This document shows positions 1 through 8,422 of a DNA stretch of 64,000 nt, piece by piece; the first letter of the stretch is position 1, and each line of letters begins with the position of its first letter. Where the stretch lies: positions 1 through 64,000 of the forward strand of contig JAJXVU010000007.1 in assembly GCA_021781965.1 (NCBI GenBank). The letters run 5' to 3'. Source of the stretch: Pseudomonadota bacterium (GTDB taxonomy: Bacteria; Pseudomonadota; Gammaproteobacteria; UBA1113). A model generated the notes under the pieces. The model was not told the DNA's origin. It worked only from the letters and a program-made list of their open reading frames with translations, and ran no database searches. A program made the position numbers and the translations under genes.

Positions 1-1021
1 GCAAGGGGATATCCCGAATGAACTTAAGCTCTTAAGTAAGTGCGAGCATCCCAACGTTGTTCGTTTATATGGGTATTATTTTGGTAACCCAGAAAGTGCT
101 ATTGGTATAGTGATGGAGTACGCAAATGAGGGCGATTTACATTCGCATTTTGGCGGCTCCAAAGACCGTGCTGACCACAAGAAACACTTACCGTATCCGA
201 TACGTTACGGTATTGCATTAAACATTGCGGGAGGCTTGTTCTATTTGCATAAAGAGAGAATATTGCACTTAGATTTGAAAAGTCAAAATATACTGCTATT
301 CAAAACAGATGGCAATCATTATCTTGCCAAAATAACTGACTGCGGGATATCAAAGTATCGCCACAATGAAGATGGGGTATCTCAGAGCGGACTCTACCAT
401 AGTGGTGAGGGGACGCAAAGATGGAAGCCTCCGGAGGTGATCGCTAAAAAGTGTAGCATAGATAATGAAAGTAACGATGTTTATGGTTTTGCGCTAATTT
501 TATCCGAAATGGCCCTCTACAGAACTCCTTTTCCTGATTGGGATGATCTGCCGTTTATAGCATTTATGCAGCAAGTTGAGGCGAGAGAAAAAAGAATTAT
601 AGATGAGCTAATTAAGGAGGGTGAACGAGAAAAAATAGACGCATCGTTTTTACAAGCGATAGAAGGTGGGGTGGCGCTACGGGGACAACGAAAAAAACTT
701 ATTAAGCTTATTAATCTTTTGCGTGCGGGCGCAGAGAAATATCTGAGTCAAGACGCTATTTCCGCCAACCTGGGGGAAGGGACAAAATTTGAAGAAAGCG
801 AGCGTGATATTGAAAAAAGTTTAATAGATTCTGAAAGAATTGCGATTAATGAAGAATTGAAAATTGTCGCCGGTAGACCTCATGTACTCGAGGTGGGTCA
901 GGTGGTGCGGGGCTTCTTATCGGGTAATCCGCATGGCCTGTTTGCTGCCAGGGCAGAGTCAGAGTCCAGTGAAAAGGCTGAAATTGCGGATGAAGGGAAG
1001 GTGAGGGCGCTCAGGAAATAG
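1..1021 (+). CDS. Eukaryotic-like Ser/Thr protein kinase, 5' end outside window
   Basis: The reading frame is open from the window edge (codons begin at base 2), so the first in-frame ATG at 110 is internal. The visible part starts in the alpha-C/beta-4 region (EHPNVVRLYGYY), then the hinge (IVMEYANEGDL), catalytic loop HLDLKSQN, metal-binding DCG, GT-x-RWKPPE (APE-like) and DVYGFALILSEM (subdomain IX). The glycine loop and catalytic lysine lie upstream. The HRD arginine is Leu (a non-RD kinase) and DFG is DCG, but the catalytic Asp, the Asn and the metal Asp are all present, so activity is plausible. The order of motifs resembles tyrosine-kinase-like Ser/Thr kinases. About 150 residues after the kinase core are charged and helical with no recognised domain. 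A phosphorylating effector is an inference from the genomic company. Confidence 0.85.
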   Translation, partial: QGDIPNELKLLSKCEHPNVVRLYGYYFGNPESAIGIVMEYANEGDLHSHFGGSKDRADHKKHLPYPIRYGIALNIAGGLFYLHKERILHLDLKSQNILLFKTDGNHYLAKITDCGISKYRHNEDGVSQSGLYHSGEGTQRWKPPEVIAKKCSIDNESNDVYGFALILSEMALYRTPFPDWDDLPFIAFMQQVEAREKRIIDELIKEGEREKIDASFLQAIEGGVALRGQRKKLIKLINLLRAGAEKYLSQDAISANLGEGTKFEESERDIEKSLIDSERIAINEELKIVAGRPHVLEVGQVVRGFLSGNPHGLFAARAESESSEKAEIADEGKVRALRK

Positions 1022-1034
1022 GAGGAAAGAAAGC

Positions 1035-1175
1035 ATGCGAAATAGACTAGAGGTCCTGAAAGCCGTGAGGCGAAATGGCCTGGCATTATGGTCTGCGGAT
1101 GCCTCTTTGAAGCAAGACCGTGCGATTGTGCTCGCAGCCGTCCAGCAAGATGGGGGGCATGGTAGTGTTCATTAA
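1035..1175 (+). CDS. 46-residue DUF4116-type repeat protein (stub)
   Basis: ATG at 1035 follows a good ribosome-binding site (AGGAGG at 1020-1025). The 46 codons read as one DUF4116-like unit: LEVLKAVRRNGLALWSAD and then LKQDRAIVLAAVQQDG, matching the family pattern in which 'D-x-x-[VI]-V-L-x-A-V-x-x-[ND]-G' alternates with 'A-L-x-x-A'. DUF4116 units normally occur in tandem within longer proteins of Legionella-type bacteria and eukaryotes, so this is probably the surviving start of a longer gene, or a minimal one. It begins 13 bases after the kinase stop and may be co-transcribed with it. Confidence 0.6.
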   Translation: MRNRLEVLKAVRRNGLALWSADASLKQDRAIVLAAVQQDGGHGSVH

Positions 1176-1219
1176 ACTGTGTCAAATTTAAAAAGGTAGG
1201 GCTGGAGAAATAAAGATAT

Positions 1220-1672
1220 TTGGCGCCCTGTTTGTATGCTCACGCTCCTATTGATCTTGTGATAATGGCATTGGGCGGAAATGATTTAAAAGCTCTTTTT
1301 GGCAGAGAAGCGGGGGATATTGCGAGCGGTTTGGGCGAACTGATTGATGTGGTAAAAAGTTCAACCTATGGGCCTGATATGAGCATGCCTCCCGATATTC
1401 TTATCATCCCACCACCCATACCTTTGCCTATCATAGAAGAACTGTATGATGAAAATGGCTGTGCACTTTTTAAAGGGGCTATTGAAAAGGCAAAGAAACT
1501 TATAGCTCTATACGCTCTGTTAGCTACTGAGAAAAAGTGTTTTTATCTGGAAGACGTAAGCGATGTTTTGCCCTCTAGTGTTGATGGCATGCATTTTGAT
1601 TGTAGCGCTCATGCCGAGATAGCCGAAAAAATAGCTGAGAAAGTGAAGTGGATTTATAAAGATTTGTACTAA
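1220..1672 (+). pseudogene. SGNH/GDSL hydrolase, N-terminally truncated
   Basis: The frame encodes the last ~150 residues of an SGNH-family esterase/lipase: LVIMALGGNDLK is the block III G-x-N-D motif and SSVDGMHFD is the block V D-x-x-H motif carrying the catalytic Asp and His. The block I GDS(L) segment with the nucleophilic serine should lie 60-80 residues earlier and is absent; upstream sequence has no continuing frame. The only starts are TTG at 1220 or internal codons without a good ribosome-binding site. Family members are usually about 200-220 residues. I read it as a decayed gene that can no longer form the Ser-Asp-His triad. Confidence 0.7.
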
Positions 1673-1687
1673 AAATCATAAGTAACG

Positions 1688-1705
1688 TTATATTACGTAA
1701 TATAA
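1688..1705. promoter_or_regulatory. 18-bp perfect palindrome, candidate KfrA operator
   Basis: TTATATTACGTAATATAA reads the same on both strands. Together with the five bases upstream it contains the 13-mer TAACGTTATATTA (1683-1695), which recurs at 47761-47773 inside a 20-bp palindrome upstream of the paralogous gene at 47926. It lies about 170 bp before the kfrA-like gene. KfrA proteins of plasmids are known to bind operators near their own promoter; that this is such a site is inferred. Confidence 0.55.
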
Positions 1706-1758
1706 TTTGCAGTATGGCCTCATCGTGAGATATATAACACAGCTATTTTTATATAACT

Positions 1759-1780
1759 ACCGATAATGTTTCTTATCGGT
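1759..1780 (+). promoter_or_regulatory. Hairpin upstream of the kfrA-like gene
   Basis: ACCGATAA (1759-1766) pairs with TTATCGGT (1773-1780) across a 6-nt loop. There is no T run after it, so it is not a standard terminator. It may be a second dyad binding site or a leader structure. Confidence 0.35.
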
Positions 1781-1876
1781 GGTAGATTCATAAACAAAAT
1801 TGGCTCTTGAAAAATTGAAAAGAACGATATAGTATGGAGTATGTACTACGGTATGAAAAACTAGGGAGACTACTCT

Positions 1877-2938
1877 ATGAGCAGAATTGGTGTTAATTAT
1901 CTGGATGTGGCCAAGGCCATACCCAAATTGCAAGCACAAGGCAAACCTATTACCGGGGATAATGTCCGTGCGGAGTTAGGTACAGGGAGTAAAAGCACAA
2001 TTACCCGCTTGCTGCGTGAATGGAAACAGCAGCAAGGTTTACCTAGCGATGATGACGGCAGTTTACCCTCTGAGCTTCTCAGTGCGGTAAAAGAGCTATG
2101 GTCGCGGCTGCAGGCTAAAGCCGATGATTCTATTGATAGCCATCAGCAAGAATGTGATGCGATAGTGAGTGAAATAAAGCAGCAGCTGAACCAATACAGG
2201 GCTAAGGACACGGAATGGCAGGATAGGGTACATGCCTTAGAAGAGAAACTGCATCAACAGACCGAAGATAATAAGCGCCTTAACGCCAGTTTTATCGCCG
2301 AGCAACAAGAAAAGATTAAAGCGGTTGAACGTGGTGAGGCTCTTCAAGCCCGACATCAGGAAGGTGAGGCTGAAAAAGAACGTCTGCATCAATTACTAAA
2401 ACACGTCCAAGCCAATCTAGAGCACTATCAAACCGCAACTCAGCAACTACGCTTAGAACAGGAAATCATTGTGGAAAGACAGCGGGCGGACTATGAGCAA
2501 CGGCTATTGCAGCTGCAGCAGCAAGTTGATGTAGCGATCCGTGAAAAAACTTTCCTGGAAGCTCGTTGTGCTGGCTTAGATAGAGACTATAATGCTTCAT
2601 TAGCCCGAGAGACTGCAGTGGCTGAGGAAGTTGTACAACTGCGCCAAAAATATACCACTTTAGAGGTTAATTATGATAGAATTCAACAGGATTTAAGTGA
2701 GGTTTCGCAGGAATTAAGTGCTCAGCGCCAAGATTTCGAAGCCAAAAGCCGTGAGCTGATGGAATGCCAGTCAAAACTGAAAATGGCTGAAGATCAGCAA
2801 GGTTCTTTGCAAAAGGCCTTGTCTGCAGCTGAAGATAAAATCATTGTTTTGCGCGATGATTATTTGCTCATCTTGCGGGAGAAAGGGTATTTGGAAGGGC
2901 AGGTTAAGCAATTACAGACTGCGGTAACTACAGCTTAA
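1877..2938 (+). CDS. KfrA-like DNA-binding coiled-coil protein (copy 1)
   Basis: A 353-residue protein. Residues 1-55 form a KfrA N-terminal type helix-turn-helix domain (VAKAIPKLQAQGKPITGDNV ... GSKSTITRLLREWKQQQG). The rest, from about residue 75, is an almost unbroken Gln/Glu/Leu-rich coiled coil. KfrA proteins are plasmid-encoded, alpha-helical DNA-binding proteins that autoregulate and contribute to plasmid maintenance; chromosomal homologues in host-associated bacteria are poorly understood. ATG at 1877 is preceded by GGGAG at proper spacing. A close paralogue with the same layout lies at 47926-48993. The palindrome at 1688-1705 is a candidate operator. A nucleoid- or partition-like structural role is possible. 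Confidence 0.8.
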   Translation: MSRIGVNYLDVAKAIPKLQAQGKPITGDNVRAELGTGSKSTITRLLREWKQQQGLPSDDDGSLPSELLSAVKELWSRLQAKADDSIDSHQQECDAIVSEIKQQLNQYRAKDTEWQDRVHALEEKLHQQTEDNKRLNASFIAEQQEKIKAVERGEALQARHQEGEAEKERLHQLLKHVQANLEHYQTATQQLRLEQEIIVERQRADYEQRLLQLQQQVDVAIREKTFLEARCAGLDRDYNASLARETAVAEEVVQLRQKYTTLEVNYDRIQQDLSEVSQELSAQRQDFEAKSRELMECQSKLKMAEDQQGSLQKALSAAEDKIIVLRDDYLLILREKGYLEGQVKQLQTAVTTA

Positions 2939-2984
2939 AATACCATAATTTAACTATTTTATAGAAATAATTTAGGCAAAAAGT

Positions 2985-5261
2985 ATGAACGGACTAAGTC
3001 AAGGAAAAATAGATAGCATAATTAAAAAAAGATATCTTTTATCTAAATATTGGCTTATACACTATAAAATCAAAAACTGGTTCACGCTACAAAAGCGTAA
3101 AAATAAAGATGGTTTTTTAGTCTTGGTTGGAATAGGCATACCTTTAATCTTTATGATAGGCTTAGCTATTTTTTCAAATTTAAATCAAATACTAGAACAA
3201 TATTTCTCATCCAATATACAATTTCATAATTTACAAACCCTTCTGATTACATTAAGTGGGTCATTATTAGCTGTTGCTGCAATAGCTTTTTCATTTATTA
3301 TGTTTGCTATGCAAATTAATGTAGATCGGATGCCCTATGGATTATTCAGAAAACTAAGTTTAGATACAGAGTTATCAATATATTTTATTTTTTTGTTTTT
3401 ATTACCCTTAATAATAGGGGCATTTTCTATGGTGTCCAACTTAAGCTTAATTCCATGGATAATTATTGGGACCATAGCTAGTATTATATCCATTGTTTTT
3501 CTACTTTTTATGGCATATAAGAAAGCTTTAAAATTAATTAGCCCAATTGAGCAATTAAAACTTTTAAATAAAAATGCGTGTAAAAGTTTAATTTCTTATT
3601 CAAAAGCCGCATCCAGATTTTCTCCTCTTATTGAAGAACAATTTAAAAAAAACAATATATTCGTGCAAGAAATCTCTGGCGATATTTATCGATCTAAATA
3701 TTTTGAATATAATCCTGATTGGGCCTTTATAGCACATCGCAGCCTCCATTATGCTTTCCTATTAGCAAAAAAATATGCTGTTTATGGAGACTATGAAATA
3801 TCCAAGTTTGCTATGGATACAATAAAAGTTATCAGCGAATGTTATATTGAAACAAAGGAAAAGACATTTGTTAATGATATTTTTTTACTCGTTCCGAGTA
3901 TATCACAGGATAAATTCATAAATGAAACTTTAGAGCATTTTCGTATTGATATTCAAGAAGGATTTTCAACAGGCAATGAAAAGTTTATACAGCAGTTTTT
4001 CTATGGAATAAAACAGTTATGTTTGTTATATCTAGACATAGATTATTCAAGTACAGAGAAGCATAAGTCTCATGCAAATTTGGCTATTTCATATTTTACA
4101 AATTTCATAGAAACAGCAGCATTATATAAATTAACTGATATTGTAATTGAAGGCTTCCGTATGCTTGAAGAAATTGCTTTCAAGTTAATAATAAAAGGAG
4201 AAATTAATGATTTAGCTTCTATCTCAGAGAAGATAGCTCTGATATCTATAAAAAGCATTGAAGATGAAAAAACTCGTGCAATCACTTATGCAGGTGTTGA
4301 AAAATTTGCAAAACTGACCTTTTTTATATTAAAAGGTAACAACAAAAATATCTCATACATATTAAATAGGTTGCAAGAACAGATAATTTGTGTGGCAGAG
4401 AACGCATTAAAATTAAATGGTTATTATATGCAAAATGTATTTAACAATACACTTAAACCATATTTTTCCATGTCCAGTAATGAAACATTAGCGGTTTGGC
4501 TAACTAATTTGACTAATGAAACTATAAAAATAGAAAATAAAAATCAAGAGCAAAACCAAAGCATAAAAAGTATTATAGAAAATGTTGTTTGTTGGTCAAA
4601 TGAATTACCGCAAATGCAGAGAAAATTATTATTGCTGGCGATTAGCTGCAGATCTTCCTTTGTGTCAGATATTATTTTCTGGGTCGAACAGATAGTAAAA
4701 ATATTTTTAGCGCTTTCTGGTTCTATAAATTGCTCAGAAGTTTGTCGAGATAGACTTATAAAAGATAGCGAGCATCTTATCTTTATATTTTCACATATTC
4801 CAGATAATAAGGAAGCTGTAAGTTTCATGCAAAATTATAATTTAGTTGATAAGCTTTTTTCATCTTCTCTAGAAGCGAAAAAATACAACTATTATGACTG
4901 CGTGTTGAAAATTAGACAAGTTTTATTATTTTGGACTTTTCAACTATGTAAATATGGCTGTCGAATTAATGATGGTATTTATGCTCTGGTGAGCTTAAAT
5001 CTATTATTAGATTTAAATGATTCTGCGTTAGTTGCAGATATCAATCAACAATTGAAGGCGATATCTATAGAAAATGAAAATATTTTATCTGTTTTAGATT
5101 GTCTAGAAAATAGGATTAAACAATGTGGAATTTCTTTGCCACCAATTAATTTGATTGATGCAGAAATGAATGAAGTAGATCAGGAAAAGTTACGTGAATT
5201 ACTGACAAAGATTTTTGAAAATCTTAAAAAATATGTTAATTCTCATGTTATAGAAGAATAG
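2985..5261 (+). CDS. Large membrane protein with cytoplasmic helical domain, unknown function
   Basis: A 758-residue protein starting at ATG 2985. The N-terminus is basic; four hydrophobic segments follow at about residues 42-65, 85-112, 130-152 and 155-177. The remaining ~570 residues look soluble and alpha-helical. The segment with SFIMFAMQINVDRMPYGLFR between the second and third membrane helices recalls DUF2254-type membrane proteins, but the resemblance is weak. The gene is much more A+T-rich than the housekeeping genes of the window, which suggests acquisition. It heads a run of same-strand genes to 8142. No enzymatic motif recognised. Confidence 0.7.
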   Translation: MNGLSQGKIDSIIKKRYLLSKYWLIHYKIKNWFTLQKRKNKDGFLVLVGIGIPLIFMIGLAIFSNLNQILEQYFSSNIQFHNLQTLLITLSGSLLAVAAIAFSFIMFAMQINVDRMPYGLFRKLSLDTELSIYFIFLFLLPLIIGAFSMVSNLSLIPWIIIGTIASIISIVFLLFMAYKKALKLISPIEQLKLLNKNACKSLISYSKAASRFSPLIEEQFKKNNIFVQEISGDIYRSKYFEYNPDWAFIAHRSLHYAFLLAKKYAVYGDYEISKFAMDTIKVISECYIETKEKTFVNDIFLLVPSISQDKFINETLEHFRIDIQEGFSTGNEKFIQQFFYGIKQLCLLYLDIDYSSTEKHKSHANLAISYFTNFIETAALYKLTDIVIEGFRMLEEIAFKLIIKGEINDLASISEKIALISIKSIEDEKTRAITYAGVEKFAKLTFFILKGNNKNISYILNRLQEQIICVAENALKLNGYYMQNVFNNTLKPYFSMSSNETLAVWLTNLTNETIKIENKNQEQNQSIKSIIENVVCWSNELPQMQRKLLLLAISCRSSFVSDIIFWVEQIVKIFLALSGSINCSEVCRDRLIKDSEHLIFIFSHIPDNKEAVSFMQNYNLVDKLFSSSLEAKKYNYYDCVLKIRQVLLFWTFQLCKYGCRINDGIYALVSLNLLLDLNDSALVADINQQLKAISIENENILSVLDCLENRIKQCGISLPPINLIDAEMNEVDQEKLRELLTKIFENLKKYVNSHVIEE

Positions 5262-5320
5262 TTCACGTAGCCGAAAAGAATATTTGTTTGACTAAATTTT
5301 ATTTTAATAGAGGTTATATT

Positions 5321-5707
5321 ATGGACGTAATGACAAGTATAGGGTTAGCTGTAGATATCTTGGCAAAGTTAAAAAAGGTTTGTGGTGCTATAAAAGAAGC
5401 AGACGTACAAATCCTATTCGCAGAACTTCAATCTCAATTTGCTAATGTGAAAAACGAGGCTTCGGATCTTAAAATAGAGCTGGCGAATTTAAAAGAAGAA
5501 AACCTTCGTTTGAAAAATAGTCTTTTAGAAAAACCAGAAGTTAAAAATGGTACCTATGTATATCCAGAAGATAGTTCTAGATATTGTACAGCATGTTTTG
5601 ATGGGGATCAGAAAAAAGTACGCTTACAACCTTATTCTCACCACCTTGCTCCTCAAAACAAAGGTTTTAAGTGCCCAATTTGTCAAAATACATTTTTTGA
5701 GTTTTAG
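5321..5707 (+). CDS. Small coiled-coil protein with C-terminal zinc ribbon
   Basis: The frame is open from a TTG at 5288, but ATG at 5321 is preceded by AGAGGT and gives 128 residues, so I choose it. An amphipathic N-terminus (MTSIGLAVDILAKLKKV) leads to a coiled coil around residues 30-70 (ELANLKEENLRLKNSL). The C-terminal 45 residues hold two CxxC knuckles, YCTACFDG and KCPICQNTFF, spaced as in a rubredoxin-like zinc ribbon. Proteins of this coiled coil plus zinc ribbon layout occur in mobile and accessory islands. Function unknown. It sits 59 bp after the membrane-protein gene and could be co-transcribed with it. Confidence 0.7.
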   Translation: MDVMTSIGLAVDILAKLKKVCGAIKEADVQILFAELQSQFANVKNEASDLKIELANLKEENLRLKNSLLEKPEVKNGTYVYPEDSSRYCTACFDGDQKKVRLQPYSHHLAPQNKGFKCPICQNTFFEF

Positions 5708-5827
5708 ATAAAAGTTGAGTTTATTAGGTATGGGCTTTTTGGCGGAAGAATCACCATTTTGGCCGGTTCTTCCACAAAGCAACATGACATTAATTATAAT
5801 AAATTAAAAATTTTTGGAATTAAAGAT

Positions 5828-6574
5828 ATGTCAATTAATTGTAATCACCCAAGCTTTAAGCAGCCTGACAACTTTAACGTATCTCTTTGGAGATATATGA
5901 GTCTTACTAAATTTTTATCTTTACTCATTACTAAAGAGATTTTTCTTTGCAGAATTGATTTGTTTGATGACCCATTCGAAGCGGCATCAACACATAAAAA
6001 TAAAGAATTAAGAGGGCATTTATATAAAGACTTTCCCTCTAAGGCACAGGAAGGTCTTGCGATAATACTACAGAACATAAAAAGGTTTACTTATGCCAGC
6101 TGTTGGCATATGAGCGAACATGAATCTGATGCTTTTTGGAAAACTTATGGTTCTACAGAGGGCGGTATCGCGATACAAACAACATATCAATCGCTAATTG
6201 ATTCTATTGATATTAATGATGAAGATTGCTATATCGGAATGATTACTTATATTAATCAAAATAATTTCATTCCTGAAAATAACTTATTAGAGCGCGCAAT
6301 GTATAAAAGAATTTTTTTCGAGCATGAAAAGGAAGTTAGAATAATAAAGCAGGACTTTGATGGCGTGACTATTGATGATAAAGTATATGTGCAAAAAGAA
6401 AATTCGAAAAGAAGCATGAATTTACCTGTTAATTTAGAGACATTAATACATAAAATATATATTTCTCCTTTGGCGCAGCCATGGTTTGTTGAAATTATTC
6501 AAGATGTAAATGAGAAGTACAATCTAAATAAACAGATCATGAGGTCTCAAATGAGAGAAACGCCATTTTATTAA
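5828..6574 (+). CDS. DUF2971 family protein
   Basis: The chosen ATG at 5828 gives 248 residues; the only upstream alternative is TTG at 5759. Recognisable DUF2971 features in order: an initial W-R-Y-M-S with a short helix (LSLLITKEIFLCRIDLFDDP, matching the family's 'N/D-D-P-F-E' box), then SCWHMSEHESDAFWKTYG and GGIAIQTTYQSL (matching 'sCfs...n.lmWshYa...GvcigF'), and HEKEVRII (the family's 'K-x-x-x-W-x-x-E-x-E-x-R' region). DUF2971 proteins are common in phage and defence islands and have no settled function. An inverted repeat (GGAAGAA 5744-5750 with TTCTTCC 5767-5773) lies just upstream and may separate this gene from the preceding one. Confidence 0.8.
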   Translation: MSINCNHPSFKQPDNFNVSLWRYMSLTKFLSLLITKEIFLCRIDLFDDPFEAASTHKNKELRGHLYKDFPSKAQEGLAIILQNIKRFTYASCWHMSEHESDAFWKTYGSTEGGIAIQTTYQSLIDSIDINDEDCYIGMITYINQNNFIPENNLLERAMYKRIFFEHEKEVRIIKQDFDGVTIDDKVYVQKENSKRSMNLPVNLETLIHKIYISPLAQPWFVEIIQDVNEKYNLNKQIMRSQMRETPFY

Positions 6575-6639
6575 AGCCTTGAAAAAAATAGTGATGATAA
6601 GTAGTTTTAAATTAGATACGAGACAAAGGAAAAACTTAT

Positions 6640-6864
6640 ATGGATTGGATAAGAGAGCTTATTTGTCACTACCCGATTATTAGTCTTATCGTAATTTTCT
6701 GTATAGGCCGGTTATCAAAATACTCTTATTTGTCCCAAGCTAGAAATGCCTTTTCTAAAATTGAAGAACTTGAAGAAGAGCTAGAGAATGCAAACGAACA
6801 AATATCGGCACTAGAAGATGAATTAGCAGGGAAAGATGAAGATGATAGGGATGATGAATTTTAA
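6640..6864 (+). CDS. Small single-pass membrane protein with acidic coiled-coil tail
   Basis: A 74-residue protein. Residues 8-25 (YPIISLIVIFCIGRLS) form one membrane segment. Residues 36-74 are a Glu-rich coiled coil ending in a very acidic tail (KDEDDRDDEF). ATG at 6640 has AAAGGA upstream. Base composition matches its A+T-rich neighbours. Function unknown; it might be a membrane anchor for a partner encoded nearby. Confidence 0.55.
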   Translation: MDWIRELICHYPIISLIVIFCIGRLSKYSYLSQARNAFSKIEELEEELENANEQISALEDELAGKDEDDRDDEF

Positions 6865-7329
6865 ATATTTTTAATATAAGACCGAACAACATTTTTTCTC
6901 TAAAGAAACGCTTGAAAAAAATATTTGTTAAGGGGTAAATTTTTGAAGTTTATGAAAAAAACCTATGAATAGTAATAAAATCAAAAAGATAGATTTTAAT
7001 AGCTTATTTTGGGTATGCATTGAACGCTAGGATAAAGGTCTGCAAGCCGCATAATTTGGTTAAAAATTTGACAAAATGCTTTGTTTATGCTATACTTTCT
7101 AAAGGTGCTTTGTGAAACTCCACCCATCCCTTTCACAGTTTAAAACCTAAAAAGTCCATTCAAAGGTTCTCTTTAAAATACTGTTATGCTATAGAGTTTT
7201 ATCCTTTTAGTTGTAAAAAACGACAAAAATTTTTACTTAGATTAGTATTAATTTTTTGTAAAAATTATATTGCGGCTTTATATATTGCTAACCGAGCATA
7301 AAATTTAATAAAATGGCTGGAGAAAAATA
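6865..7329 (+). other. 465-bp A+T-rich gap with promoter and possible leader or small RNA
   Basis: Apart from the promoter at 7068-7096 it holds a hairpin (TGTGAAA 7111-7117 with TTTCACA 7131-7137) at the very start of the predicted transcript. A 12-codon GTG reading frame (7112-7150) overlaps the hairpin, behind AGGTG. No known RNA family is recognisable. Either a structured leader of the PIN-like gene or a separate small RNA is possible. Confidence 0.4.
7068..7096 (+). promoter_or_regulatory. Near-consensus sigma-70 promoter
   Basis: TTGACA (7068-7073), a 17-bp spacer, and TATACT (7091-7096) preceded by TG at -14/-15 (extended -10). Predicted start is near 7103. The first sizeable gene begins only at 7330, leaving a leader of about 225 nt. 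Confidence 0.75.
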
Positions 7330-8142
7330 ATGAAAACTATATTTTTAGAAACAAATGCCATAAATAAATATATATCTTATAGTGGCGGTGAAAATTTGTC
7401 TAATCTTATGAAGCTAAAAAACATTACTCCTGTTGTAAGTATCCATACAACTTATGAGTTATACAGAATCTTTCTATCTGATGAAAAAGAAAAAGGCATT
7501 CAATTATTCCAGGGATTAAAAAACATAGACCCTATTTATAGTTGCTCGACACAAACTTTACTAAAAAGAGAAATAGAAAAATTGAGGGATGGAACCAGTG
7601 TTAATTATTTTATTGAAGAATCATACCTTTCTTGTTTAAAGGAAAAAATTTCTAATATCTCAGATGGGTTATTAGAAGAAGGCTCTTTATCATTTGTTGG
7701 TGACAGGGAACGGAGAATAGAAGAATTCCATAATCATATTGACATTTACTCAGAAGAAGCATCTACAATAAATCCAAATTCCACTTCATTTGATGATTAT
7801 GTTGAGGAAATTAAGAGAAAAGATTTAATAAGCCTCATAAAAAATATTATTACATCATCTGTCAATGTTAATATGACAGATATAGAAGTGAATACTATAT
7901 TGGATAATCAATTATCGTATCCAGCACTTTATTGTCTTATACGGGCACAATTATTTTTTAACTACGCAATTAGGGCTAGTGGTGGTCGACCAGCTAAAGA
8001 CAAAACAGACGATTTACGGCATATGATAGATGCATCTTATTGTTCAATATTGGTTAGCAATGATAACAAACTATTGCGTGATATTTCTAAGATCAATCCA
8101 AATGTTGAGCCAATCAAATTTGAAAATATATTTGATCTGTAA
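7330..8142 (+). CDS. PIN-like nuclease domain protein
   Basis: A 270-residue protein. The N-terminal strand MKTIFLETNAINKY matches the PIN start (usually L-D-T-N) with Glu in place of the first Asp. A conserved-type Glu follows in HTTYELYRIF. Near the C-terminus come the two further acidic positions, LRHMIDASYCSILVSNDNKLL (D234, D245), in the arrangement typical of PIN ribonucleases ('D-a-x-i...v-T-x-D-x-x-L'). The middle ~150 residues are an insertion rich in charged helices. PIN proteins cleave RNA, often as toxins, but no antitoxin-like gene adjoins this one. ATG 7330 follows TGGAG. Standalone PIN proteins with insertions also occur in defence islands. Confidence 0.7.
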   Translation: MKTIFLETNAINKYISYSGGENLSNLMKLKNITPVVSIHTTYELYRIFLSDEKEKGIQLFQGLKNIDPIYSCSTQTLLKREIEKLRDGTSVNYFIEESYLSCLKEKISNISDGLLEEGSLSFVGDRERRIEEFHNHIDIYSEEASTINPNSTSFDDYVEEIKRKDLISLIKNIITSSVNVNMTDIEVNTILDNQLSYPALYCLIRAQLFFNYAIRASGGRPAKDKTDDLRHMIDASYCSILVSNDNKLLRDISKINPNVEPIKFENIFDL

Positions 8143-8422
8143 ATCTCAAAAGCATACTATAAAAATTTGTGATGACATCATGAGGCGCGGAAATTTAAAC
8201 AATTTTACTGGTGATTAGTGCTTTAACTACACTATAAGCCAATCTAAGAAAGCTATCATTAAAACTATGTCTAGATTCTATCTTTACCAGAAATATTTTT
8301 TGCTCTGGAAATTTAACAGATTTAATGATATTCTTACATTTTTCTTACGTAAAAAAGTAAAGGATAAAGAAGGCCATGGAAGGGGAACAAAAATGACTTA
8401 TTAGAGTGCTCAAAAAAAAACC

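Noticed and set aside
7330-8142. Type II toxin-antitoxin pair with the PIN-like gene
   Set aside because: No short antitoxin-like gene adjoins it, and the protein is twice the usual toxin length.
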